IMG/VR virus record: IMGVR_UViG_3300009488_000040
Span: 1 to 36,537 of that record
Strand: one strand, 5' to 3'
Length of the DNA: 36,537 bases
Source: a virus
Shown one piece after another: positions 7,282 through 13,919 of the stretch. Position numbers and translations under genes: made by a program. The notes below the pieces were generated by a model that was not told the DNA's origin, made no database searches, and was given only the letters and a program-made list of their open reading frames with translations. Within the stretch, counting starts at the first letter, position 1, and each line of letters starts with the position of its first letter.

Positions 7282-7333
7282 GGAGAAGGTCTGTGATATA
7301 CCCTCTGACCTTCTCCACCATAATTGAGGGTAT
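7282..7333 (+). promoter_or_regulatory. Leader hairpin with loop complementary to the ribosome-binding region
   Basis: GGAGAAGGTC (7282-7291) pairs perfectly with 7307-7316. Within the 15-nt loop, ATACCCTC (7298-7305) is the reverse complement of GAGGGTAT (7326-7333), which ends 1 nt before the ATG at 7335 and contains its only ribosome-site-like purines. The geometry is that of an H-type pseudoknot: 10-bp first stem, 6-nt first loop, 8-bp second stem, 9-nt third loop. The third loop has the same length as in the leader at 2031-2079. Confidence 0.7.
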
Positions 7334-7334
7334 C

Positions 7335-7373
7335 ATGACTTACCAGAAACCAAGATATTACAGCTATGGATGA
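7335..7373 (+). CDS. Possible 12-residue tyrosine-rich leader peptide
   Basis: The ATG at 7335 opens MTYQKPRYYSYG and a TGA at 7371-7373. Four of twelve residues are tyrosine. Its stop overlaps the ATG of the next frame (7366), so it could couple translation of that gene, which has no ribosome site of its own. GAGGG sits 4 nt upstream, a short spacing. It could be a real regulatory peptide or a chance frame; conservation would decide. Confidence 0.35.
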   Translation: MTYQKPRYYSYG

Positions 7374-7560
7374 AAAGAGAAAACGGCATACCTGTGGTGA
7401 ATGCCATAATGTGATGATTGATAAGTATTTGGCGAAGAGAGTTATATGCCGGGAGGGATACGGCTTCCGGCGGTTTACAGATAAAGCGTGTCATGCTTTC
7501 AAGGGGGAGGCCGAAGTCGGTGAATGCGAACCAAAAGAAATTTGTCAAGAATCGGATTAA
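7366..7560 (+). CDS. Small cysteine-rich protein, 64 aa
   Basis: The product begins MDEKRKRHTCGECHNVMIDKYL and has cysteines in CGEC and further on in VICREGYG, DKACHAF and EC/IC. A single zinc site is likely, as in the small zinc-ribbon proteins phages often carry. The last 41 bases overlap the chosen start of the small terminase in another frame. There is no ribosome site, so translation may depend on the short leader frame at 7335. Moderate confidence that it is expressed. Confidence 0.5.
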   Translation: MDEKRKRHTCGECHNVMIDKYLAKRVICREGYGFRRFTDKACHAFKGEAEVGECEPKEICQESD

Positions 7561-7918
7561 AGGCATGTCGAGGACAGAGGCATATATGGATGCCTATGGT
7601 ACTGAAGACAGGGTTTACGCACGTACAGCGGCATCCAGATTGATGAATACAAATGATCGCGTCAGAGAAGCCATGCGGAATTATCTGGATGGAGCTATTC
7701 AGGAAGCCCAGGAGTTGTTGGAAGCCGACTCTACCGAGGCAGCAGAAACCTTGATAGAATTGAGAAAAGACGGAAGCAAAGAGGACGGGGTGAGGATCAG
7801 GGCTGCTCAGGATATTCTTGACAGGGCGGGATTGAAGCCTGTTGAGAAGGCGGAGATTTTTGGCAGCCTGGACATCAGCGTTGAATTACCGGAGGGCGTA
7901 ACACTTGCCGACATATAG
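7520..7918 (+). CDS. terS: Terminase small subunit
   Basis: The start is GTG at 7520, 9 nt after AGGGGGAGG (7502-7510). An in-frame ATG at 7493 (26 codons after the upstream limit of the frame) lacks a ribosome site. The 132-residue product opens NANQKKFVKNRIKGMSRTEAYMDAYG, then YARTAASRLMNTNDRVREAM, the DNA-binding helix-turn-helix pattern of Terminase_2-type small subunits. An acidic helical stretch for oligomerisation follows (AQELLEADSTEAAETLIEL and DGVRIRAAQDILDRAGL). It recognises the packaging site and presents DNA to the large subunit, whose gene overlaps its 3' end. Confidence 0.8.
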   Translation: MNANQKKFVKNRIKGMSRTEAYMDAYGTEDRVYARTAASRLMNTNDRVREAMRNYLDGAIQEAQELLEADSTEAAETLIELRKDGSKEDGVRIRAAQDILDRAGLKPVEKAEIFGSLDISVELPEGVTLADI

Positions 7919-9131
7919 CACAACCATAAACCCCATATTTGTGCCACATCTGAAATGCCACGACAGGTTCCTGGTTGAGTATGGCAGTGCAGGTTCTGGC
8001 AAGTCCCATTTCCTGGTTCAGAAGTTCATCCTGCGTATCATCAAGGCCATGAAGCAGAACTATCAAGAGTTCTTCCTGGGATTGAGAAAGACACAGCCAG
8101 CAGTCAGGAAGTCGGTGTTTGACGTTGTTGGTAACTACATCCGAGCGTTTGGCCTGTGGTCGCGAACTAAGGTCAACAAGACCACGCTTTCCTATACCTT
8201 CCCGGGCGGATCGCAATTCTTCTGTATGGGGATGGACGATCCGGAGAAACTGAAGAGTATCGAGAACCTGACCAGCGTTTGGATGGAAGAGACAACCGAG
8301 TTCTCCTATCCAGACTTCATGCAGGTAGACCTCCGCCTCCGTGGAGAGACCCCATCCTACAAGCAGATCGCCATGAGCTTCAATCCGATCCTATCAAACC
8401 AGTGGATTCCTGAAGAGTTCTTTGATGGCGACAACCCCAAGACCGACCTCAAAGACACCACCATAATGCGCTCGACATGGCGTGATAACCTGATGCTGAA
8501 GGACGAGGTGTATACCAGCCGCTTGACGGGACTCAAAGAGAAAGACGAAACGCTCTGGAAGATATACTCTGAGGGACTGTGGGGCGTCCTGAAGCATATT
8601 ATATACAGCAATTATGATACCATAGATCCGAAGGACTGGCCGGCGGAGTTTGACGATGTGTGGTATGGGCTGGACTTCGGCTTCAATCATCCGACAGCAC
8701 TGACGGAGATCGGAAGCCTGGACGAAGAGTTGTTCGAACGGGAGTTGATATATGAGTCCGGGCTGGAAACGCCAGACGTCATAGAGCGGCTTATCTTCCT
8801 TGAGGTGCATCCTTCAGCGCCTATATATGCAGATCCGTCACGACCTGACATCATCTCGTGGATTCACAATTCTGGGTTCAACATCAAGCCAGCCAACAAC
8901 GCAGTCAAGCCGGGGATCGACTTCGTGAAAACTCACCATCCAAAGATATGTGGCGACTCGACTAACATACTGAAAGAGAAGAAGACTTATAAGCTCAAAG
9001 AAGACAAAGACGGGAATGTATTGCCGGCGGAGGTGCCGGTGAAGATATTTGATGACCTGATGGATGCGGAGCGGTATGCAGTCTATACGCACCTCAATCC
9101 AGAAGGTCAATCGAAAGTATGGTTTTTGTAG
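7905..9131 (+). CDS. terL: Terminase large subunit (packaging ATPase and nuclease)
   Basis: The protein has 408 residues from a TTG start; GGAGGG lies 8 nt upstream and no ATG occurs until well inside the ATPase domain. Walker A is GSAGSGKS (27-34) and Walker B is SVWMEE (124-129), with E128/E129 as the catalytic carboxylates. The C-terminal RNase-H-like nuclease has aspartates in YGLDFGFNHPTA (D257), YADPSRPD (D310, D315) and FDDLMDAERY (D383-D387). This matches the Terminase_3 or PBSX-type family. It pumps DNA through the portal and cuts the concatemer. It overlaps terS by 14 bp and ends at the first full GGGGGAATGA junction. Confidence 0.95.
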   Translation: MPTYSTTINPIFVPHLKCHDRFLVEYGSAGSGKSHFLVQKFILRIIKAMKQNYQEFFLGLRKTQPAVRKSVFDVVGNYIRAFGLWSRTKVNKTTLSYTFPGGSQFFCMGMDDPEKLKSIENLTSVWMEETTEFSYPDFMQVDLRLRGETPSYKQIAMSFNPILSNQWIPEEFFDGDNPKTDLKDTTIMRSTWRDNLMLKDEVYTSRLTGLKEKDETLWKIYSEGLWGVLKHIIYSNYDTIDPKDWPAEFDDVWYGLDFGFNHPTALTEIGSLDEELFERELIYESGLETPDVIERLIFLEVHPSAPIYADPSRPDIISWIHNSGFNIKPANNAVKPGIDFVKTHHPKICGDSTNILKEKKTYKLKEDKDGNVLPAEVPVKIFDDLMDAERYAVYTHLNPEGQSKVWFL

Positions 9132-9140
9132 GGGGAATGA
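9131..9140 (+). repeat. GGGGGAATGA junction repeat (type copy; listed with its other copies)
   Basis: Exact copies begin at 9131, 9732, 9965, 11727, 11908, 12300, 13238, 19748, 25595, 27197 and 33757. Near copies are at 6016 (AGGGGAATGA), 9564, 19932, 25397 (last base changed), 10290, 13895 and 21780 (TAG or TAA in place of TGA) and 21470. All are on the + strand at gene junctions. The G run serves as ribosome site for the following gene, although its pairing with the usual anti-Shine-Dalgarno needs a G-U pair. The same bases often give the previous gene its last codons, Gly-Glu-stop. Confidence 0.85.
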
Positions 9141-9143
9141 GCT

Positions 9144-9563
9144 ATGCCAAAAGTAAAGTTTGCTAATCTAGTAGGGCGGACGTTGGAGAAAGTCGAGAGA
9201 CAGAAAAGTCGTTATGGTGACAGCGACGAGATTTTATTCACCGCGAAGGGTGGACACACTGTCTGGAGAATGTATCATAGCAACGATTGTTGTGAGCATG
9301 TAGACATCGAAGAAGTCATAGGCGACTTCCAGGACTTGATCGGAACACCTATACTGAAGTCAACCGAACACGCGAATCAAGAGAAGCCGCCCAAAGATGC
9401 TAAATATGATGATCTTTGGCGCTGGACGTTCTATGATTTATCGACAATCAAGGGCACTGTCACTATCAGATGGTATGGCGCGAGCAATGGATATTACGGC
9501 GTGGCGGTAGACCTCAAGCGGATAAAGGGCCCGGGAGCCGATGATCGTGATGAGGGTTATTGA
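9144..9563 (+). CDS. DUF7448-like protein
   Basis: The protein is 139 residues, with GGGGGAATGA 3 nt upstream of the ATG. The central motifs GGHTVWRMYHSNDCCEHVDIEEVIGD and, near the end, TFYDLSTIKGTVTIRWYGASNGYYGVAVDL match from memory the DUF7448 domain of phages and their hosts. The function is unknown. The adjacent cysteine pair and nearby His/Asp could form a metal site. It is the first of three small genes placed between terminase and portal, each behind a junction repeat, and is probably accessory cargo rather than a head component. Confidence 0.7.
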   Translation: MPKVKFANLVGRTLEKVERQKSRYGDSDEILFTAKGGHTVWRMYHSNDCCEHVDIEEVIGDFQDLIGTPILKSTEHANQEKPPKDAKYDDLWRWTFYDLSTIKGTVTIRWYGASNGYYGVAVDLKRIKGPGADDRDEGY

Positions 9564-9576
9564 GGGGGAATGTGTT

Positions 9577-9741
9577 ATGATAGCAAAACTGCTTAATTTA
9601 GTCGCGTTCCTGTGTGGGGGAATCGTCTTTGGTATGGCGTATGAGCAACGCCGATTTAGTTTTATCGTTGTAGGGACTATCATCGTTGCGGCGAATGGTC
9701 TGCAATTGATCTACCGTCTTTGGAAAACACGGGGGGAATGA
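9577..9741 (+). CDS. Small two-helix membrane protein, 54 aa
   Basis: The start is the ATG at 9577, 8 nt after GGGGGA at 9564-9569; upstream in-frame ATGs at 9541 and 9550 are inside the previous gene. Two hydrophobic helices are clear, LLNLVAFLCGGIVFGMAY and FIVVGTIIVAANGLQLIY, joined by the basic turn EQRRFS. It should sit in the host inner membrane as a hairpin. A superinfection-exclusion role or an effect on the envelope is possible but unsupported; a holin would not be expected here. It ends TRGE-stop, written by the next junction repeat. Confidence 0.6.
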   Translation: MIAKLLNLVAFLCGGIVFGMAYEQRRFSFIVVGTIIVAANGLQLIYRLWKTRGE

Positions 9742-10299
9742 ATGATGAAAGCCGAAAGAATACGCAGGCTTTTCCAGAATGAGTGCAAAACAGAGGCCGA
9801 CCATGAAGACTGTGTATTTGAGTTTATGAGCCTTTTCCGTAGTACACACACTCGTTTGGTTGTCGATGATTTGGACACTCTGGACAAGCGGATAAAGCAG
9901 GGCTGTAAGCCCAGCGGATTGCATTTGGTTAGCGAAATAGTATCGGAAGTCCGCCAGGCAATAAGGGGGAATGAAATGAGTGGATTACCAAAGGAAATAA
10001 CCGAGTTTGAATGGTATAAGAACCTGCCCACCATAGAAAGCAGGTTGAAGCCGGGCATGGAGAAATACAGGGAAGAACTTGCGGAATGCGGCATTGATTT
10101 GGATGAGCTTGGAAGTTCCCGGCTTACGTTTTTACAGAGTTATTTAAGCCAACGCGGTGCCTATGGCAGTACGACTTTGAAGGAGGTAGCCGATAATCTC
10201 GACGCGCTGGTCAAAAGATATGACAGTTGTTTCGAGATGGGATTTGGTGATGTATCAATGAACACCAGCATTGCTATTAAGGAGATATTGGGGGAATAG
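9742..10299 (+). CDS. Hypothetical protein, 185 aa, possibly two fused cargo genes
   Basis: The start is one of two adjacent ATGs (9742, 9745) after GGGGGGAATGA. A second exact junction repeat lies inside the frame at 9965-9974, where it is read as Arg-Gly-Asn-Glu and followed at 9975 by an in-frame ATG (MSGLPKEITEFEWYKNL). Residues 1-75 and 78-185 look like two independent helical units. This suggests a fusion of two cassettes, or one gene with an internal start making a 108-residue product. Both halves are soluble and charged, with no recognised family. The end reads ILGE-stop. Confidence 0.55.
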   Translation: MMKAERIRRLFQNECKTEADHEDCVFEFMSLFRSTHTRLVVDDLDTLDKRIKQGCKPSGLHLVSEIVSEVRQAIRGNEMSGLPKEITEFEWYKNLPTIESRLKPGMEKYREELAECGIDLDELGSSRLTFLQSYLSQRGAYGSTTLKEVADNLDALVKRYDSCFEMGFGDVSMNTSIAIKEILGE

Positions 10300-10317
10300 G
10301 GGATATGAGGCTGTTAT

Positions 10318-11736
10318 ATGAAGGGAATCATAACTTGGGCAAAAGATATCCTTTTCAATGAGTGGGGCGGAAAGCAAATACAAGGGGACTCTAGCACAGG
10401 GGAGTTGGGATGGATCAACATGGACACTGCTGGCCTTACTGGAACGAAGGTCACTCCCAGCAATTACGAGTCCCAAATAGCCGCAAATAAAGGCCCTGTG
10501 CATTCGTCTCTGTCACTCACTGCCAAAAAAGTGGGGGCATCAGAACTCAGGATATACAGACCCAAAGGCAAGAGCAGGAAATCCATCCTCTATGTGACGC
10601 GGACCAGGGCCGTCCCGGAGCCACGAAGGACTGAGCTGTTGGAAAAAGCCGCCCCTGGCTCAGTCCTCTCGTTGGCTGATGACGTGGAGGAGGTTGTTGG
10701 CGGTCACAGGCTCATTGACGTGCTGACAAACGTGAACGCCTTCTATGATGCCTATCAGTTGAAGTATCTGACGGCAGCATATTTAGGTCTGACAGGGAAC
10801 TGCTACTGGGTGCTAATCAAAGACAGTCTTGGGATCCCGAACGCCATCTGGATAGCACCTGCGGAATACATGAGAGTGAAGCCTGATAAGAATTTGTTTG
10901 TGGGTGGATACGTTTACAAGCGGGGCAGCCAGACAAAGACGTTCGCTCCTGACGAGGTTGTGCATTTCAAGAGCCCGGCACCCGGAGCGAAGTTTCAGTT
11001 CTATGGACGCGGCGATCTTATGGGCGCTGCCGATGACTTCAACCTGCTCCAGAACATATATGCTTTTGAGGCGGCTATATTCAGGAACGGGGGGATACCA
11101 GCAACGTTTTTGAGTACCCAGGGAAGTTGGACGGAAAAGGAGAAGGAGTCCTATCTGAAGCAGTACAATGAAAAGTTTCGAGGCCCCAATAAAGCGGGCG
11201 GCACAATGGTCGGGGAAAACGTCAAGGTTGAATCGTTGGGCTTGTCTCCCAGAGAGATGGCCTACCAGGGCAGCCGAATACATTTGAAGGATGATATTGC
11301 CGCGAACATGGGCGTCCCGCCTGCCATGATAACCAACAAGATAAATAGCAGGATGGCGCTGGATGCAAGCATGACGCAGATCGAGATGTTCAGTATCGCC
11401 CCAATGCTCACTTTGATACAGCAGGCGTTGAACGCCCAGATGATTCCACTCTACAAGAAAGACCCGATTTATGTTGAGTTTGATGATCCGGTATCTAAGG
11501 ACAAAGAGTTTGAGCTGAAGCAGGATACGAACTTTGTGGAGTCTGGAATAGCCACCAGAAACGAGGTAAGAAAGAAACGGGGGCTTGAACCGATAGAGGG
11601 TGGCGACGTGGCTTATATTAACATGAACCAGGTGCCTCTGGGAACTGAAGTCTCCAGGCAGCCAACACAGACGCAGATTAGCGACATGGCAACAAAGGCA
11701 TTGGATGAAGCAAAGAGCAGAATGTGGGGGGAATGA
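10318..11736 (+). CDS. Portal protein (HK97 family)
   Basis: The protein has 472 residues; the ATG at 10318 follows GAGG with 7-nt spacing. Diagnostic stretches of the phage portal family are visible: a substrate-like region with YLGLTGNCYWVLIKD and IWIAPAEYM, then PDEVVHFKSPAPG, GRGDLMGAADDFNLLQNIYAFEAAIFRNGGIP, the MAYQGSRIHLKDDIAANMGVPPAMI segment typical of HK97-type portals, and MTQIEMFSIAPMLTLIQQALN. Twelve copies form the vertex ring through which DNA is packaged and the tail joins. The C-terminus ends in MWGE-stop at a junction repeat, which shows that the repeat has grown into, or been recruited as, the end of a core structural gene. Confidence 0.93.
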   Translation: MKGIITWAKDILFNEWGGKQIQGDSSTGELGWINMDTAGLTGTKVTPSNYESQIAANKGPVHSSLSLTAKKVGASELRIYRPKGKSRKSILYVTRTRAVPEPRRTELLEKAAPGSVLSLADDVEEVVGGHRLIDVLTNVNAFYDAYQLKYLTAAYLGLTGNCYWVLIKDSLGIPNAIWIAPAEYMRVKPDKNLFVGGYVYKRGSQTKTFAPDEVVHFKSPAPGAKFQFYGRGDLMGAADDFNLLQNIYAFEAAIFRNGGIPATFLSTQGSWTEKEKESYLKQYNEKFRGPNKAGGTMVGENVKVESLGLSPREMAYQGSRIHLKDDIAANMGVPPAMITNKINSRMALDASMTQIEMFSIAPMLTLIQQALNAQMIPLYKKDPIYVEFDDPVSKDKEFELKQDTNFVESGIATRNEVRKKRGLEPIEGGDVAYINMNQVPLGTEVSRQPTQTQISDMATKALDEAKSRMWGE

Positions 11737-11927
11737 TGAATATACTGGAACTGACTGAAGGCCTGGCGTGCCTTGATAGCAAAGAAGAACCAGAAAGGCA
11801 ACATGGTTGCTGGGGGGAAATGGCTAGAAGGATATCGGGATATTTACTTGATATACAAAATGGGATGTCACACGAAGATGCTATTCAGAAACGCAAAACT
11901 CCAGACAGGGGGAATGAAGATGCGTAA
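11733..11927 (+). CDS. Hypothetical protein, 64 aa
   Basis: The start is one of two ATGs (11733, 11736) directly after the repeat that ends the portal gene. The product begins MMNILELTEGLACLDSKEEP and ends TPDRGNEDA, the last residues being the next junction repeat read in a different frame. The segment HGCWGEMARR is encoded by GGGGGGAAATG, a further variant copy, so the gene may itself be a composite. A C-terminal amphipathic helix is likely. No family is recognised. Confidence 0.5.
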   Translation: MMNILELTEGLACLDSKEEPERQHGCWGEMARRISGYLLDIQNGMSHEDAIQKRKTPDRGNEDA

Positions 11928-12300
11928 AAAGAATTTTGATATGGAACGATGTGTGGGATGTAATAAGGAGATTTTGTTCGGGCAAAAGACGGGCATAAAT
12001 GGCTCATGGCACGCCCGTTGCTGGAAGGCCTCAGAGCAGGGCGCAGCCTCAGCGAAGAGCTATATAAATGACCTTCTGCTGTCGCTGGGTTATCCGTCAG
12101 TTGACGAGTTGCAGGCAAAGGTTGGCTTCTCCAGTGCGGTGATTATAGATGAGGCTGTGCCAATATCCGAAACTGAGTGGACAAAGATGGAAGCACTCAT
12201 GATGGGTGATGAGCAGATGCAAGGATACGATGGCGCGAAGCTTGTGCCCGCATTTGGGGAAGTGCCGGTCAAGAGGCCGCACGCTGTCCAGATAGCATAG
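11920..12300 (+). CDS. Small zinc-finger protein, 126 aa
   Basis: The ATG at 11920 is chosen because it sits 7 nt past the GGGGGA of 11908; the ATG at 11914 is too close and the longer frame upstream is a shadow. The N-terminus has one LIM-like treble-clef half-site: RCVGCNKEILF, followed by SWHARCWKAS (C-x2-C and H-x2-C). The rest is helical and acidic (SYINDLLLSLGYPSVDELQ). Such domains in phages usually mediate protein or nucleic-acid contacts. It is probably cargo between portal and the Mu F-like gene. Confidence 0.6.
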   Translation: MRKKNFDMERCVGCNKEILFGQKTGINGSWHARCWKASEQGAASAKSYINDLLLSLGYPSVDELQAKVGFSSAVIIDEAVPISETEWTKMEALMMGDEQMQGYDGAKLVPAFGEVPVKRPHAVQIA

Positions 12301-12312
12301 GGGGAATGAGTG

Positions 12313-12420
12313 ATGTGGCTGTATTGGCTCATAGCAATAATCTCATGGCAATGTGTTGGCGGGTATCTCATGGGCAGCTACCTCAAGCATTGTCGTGAGT
12401 ATTGTGAGAAGGGTGAATAA
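12313..12420 (+). CDS. Membrane microprotein, 35 aa
   Basis: The exact junction repeat at 12300-12309 precedes an ATG at 12313 that opens 35 codons, ending in TAA at 12418-12420. The product begins MWLYWLIAIISWQCVGGYLM and ends HCREYCEKGE. It is a single hydrophobic helix with a short Cys-containing cytoplasmic or periplasmic tail. Its stop overlaps the start of the next gene as TAATG. The ribosome site, coupling and membrane-helix composition support a real gene despite its size. It resembles phage one-helix exclusion or lysis-modulating proteins only in form. Confidence 0.6.
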   Translation: MWLYWLIAIISWQCVGGYLMGSYLKHCREYCEKGE

Positions 12421-13238
12421 TGGGCTTTGCGATACAGATACAGCATGAAATCATCAAGGGCGTTGCAGACGAATTGGAGATGACTCTGAGATGGAATCGC
12501 TTTGCCAAGACTACAGCCCAGCAGGAGCGCAAGTTCAAGCCGGTTCTCAGAGAAGCGTTTACTAAGCAAGAGACTGACGTACTAAAGCGTGTTAAGAAGA
12601 ACCCGCCCCCAGAGAAAGCGCCATCGGACATATATCAGCCCTGGTTGTTCGACCCTGATGAATGGCAGTTGATCCTTGAGGGGGCTGCAAAACCGTTTGT
12701 AGAGACCTCGATGGGGGAGGGCTGGGTTGCCAGCGTGAAGGATATTAACCACGCGCTGGGGGTAACGTTAGCCCTGGACTTCGACTTGAAGGATCCCAAC
12801 ATAGCGAAGATTATCAAAGACAAGCTCCACAAGTTCTCATTCGAGGTGAATAAGGAGACCACGAGGCTATTAAAGGCAGAGTTCGCAGAAGCCATCAAGG
12901 ACGGTGACAGCATCCCGGTTATCGAGCAGCGAGTCAAGAAAGTGTTTGGCTTCACGAAGAAGTCCAGGGTCAATACCATAGCCAGAACGGAGATTGGCGG
13001 CGTCTACAGTGCGGGGAATTTGGAGGCTATGGTTGCCAGCGGAGTTGTGGATACGAAGAAATGGATCGCCACGAGGGACAACCTGACGAGGGACACTCAC
13101 AGAGCTATTGACGGCGAGGTTGTTCCGCTAAAGGATGAGTTCAGCATTGGCGTTCGCTTTCCCAGGGATTGGAGCGGGCCGGCGGCTGAGGTGATAAATT
13201 GCAGGTGTTCAATGATGGCTCAGGATTTCGTAATATAG
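12420..13238 (+). CDS. Phage head morphogenesis protein (Mu F / SPP1 gp7 family)
   Basis: The 272-residue minor head protein overlaps the upstream stop by one base. The family's C-terminal signature is plain: VNTIARTEIGGVYSAGNLEAM, then WIATRDNLTRDTHRAIDGE, then FPRDWSGPAAEVINCRCSMMAQ, with the invariant His and CRC motif. Family members are packaged in few copies, often bound to the portal, and help prohead assembly or DNA ejection. The N-terminal 140 residues are helical and variable. The position between portal and protease is standard. Confidence 0.9.
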   Translation: MGFAIQIQHEIIKGVADELEMTLRWNRFAKTTAQQERKFKPVLREAFTKQETDVLKRVKKNPPPEKAPSDIYQPWLFDPDEWQLILEGAAKPFVETSMGEGWVASVKDINHALGVTLALDFDLKDPNIAKIIKDKLHKFSFEVNKETTRLLKAEFAEAIKDGDSIPVIEQRVKKVFGFTKKSRVNTIARTEIGGVYSAGNLEAMVASGVVDTKKWIATRDNLTRDTHRAIDGEVVPLKDEFSIGVRFPRDWSGPAAEVINCRCSMMAQDFVI

Positions 13239-13250
13239 GGGGAATGAATT

Positions 13251-13904
13251 ATGAGAATGAGAGTAGTAGATTGCAAAGAGTGTGACGCCTATCTCTATTG
13301 CTGCAAAGTGAAAAAAAATACCGCAGTGCTTTTGGCTTCGCCGGCGGCGGGGATGGCTCTGTGTGATATTTGTTACGGGGCGCGATATATAACAATCCGG
13401 CGTAGTCCACCAAACGAAGATAACATTGTGCGCTGCGGTCGTTGCAATGCGACCGGGTGGGTTAAGGTATCGAAAGACGAACCAGAAGGGGAAGAGGCAG
13501 CAGAAACATCAGGCGGCAATATTTTGTGTCGTCTACCTTGCGATCCCAGATGGTGTGAAATTGGCGAAATATGTGAGTCTCCAAACAAAAGGCCGGGCAA
13601 TCCGAACGAACCAGCAGATACAGAAGTCAAGCTCTGTGTCCACTGTGAAGCAAAGCAGGCGGTAATAGATAAGCTGGGGGCGGCAGTGAGAGAGATATAT
13701 CTGTTTTTGAAAACGAGGTCAGGGGAAATGGGTGCCGGGTCTATAGCGCATCTCGAATATATATGTAAAGAAACGGCCCGCGAAGCAGGGATTGACATTG
13801 AGGGGAAAGAGTCTGCCCAACACGGAGACGGATCGCATATCATGAGTGACGATGAAAAAATAGCTAGTATGAGAGCCAAAGATTTAGAGATACAGGGGGA
13901 ATAA
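13251..13904 (+). CDS. Cysteine-rich protein with DnaJ-like zinc motif, 217 aa
   Basis: GGGGGAATGA (13238-13247) precedes the ATG at 13251. Several zinc ligands occur. CKECDAYLYCC is at the N-terminus. CDICYGARYITI followed by VRCGRCNATGWV is a DnaJ-type CxxCxGx pair. Further on come LPCDPRWC and CVHCEAKQ. A helical C-terminus follows, ending EIQGE at a TAA variant of the repeat. The zinc modules suggest binding to unfolded protein or nucleic acid. It lies between two head-assembly genes but is bracketed by junction repeats, so it could be either an assembly helper or cargo. No full-length family is recognised. Confidence 0.6.
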   Translation: MRMRVVDCKECDAYLYCCKVKKNTAVLLASPAAGMALCDICYGARYITIRRSPPNEDNIVRCGRCNATGWVKVSKDEPEGEEAAETSGGNILCRLPCDPRWCEIGEICESPNKRPGNPNEPADTEVKLCVHCEAKQAVIDKLGAAVREIYLFLKTRSGEMGAGSIAHLEYICKETAREAGIDIEGKESAQHGDGSHIMSDDEKIASMRAKDLEIQGE

Positions 13905-13919
13905 CCAAAGGGTGACGTT

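Noticed and set aside
11773-11919. Upstream extension of the zinc-finger gene to 11773
   Set aside because: It would overlap the whole preceding gene and skip the junction repeat that provides the ribosome site for the ATG at 11920.
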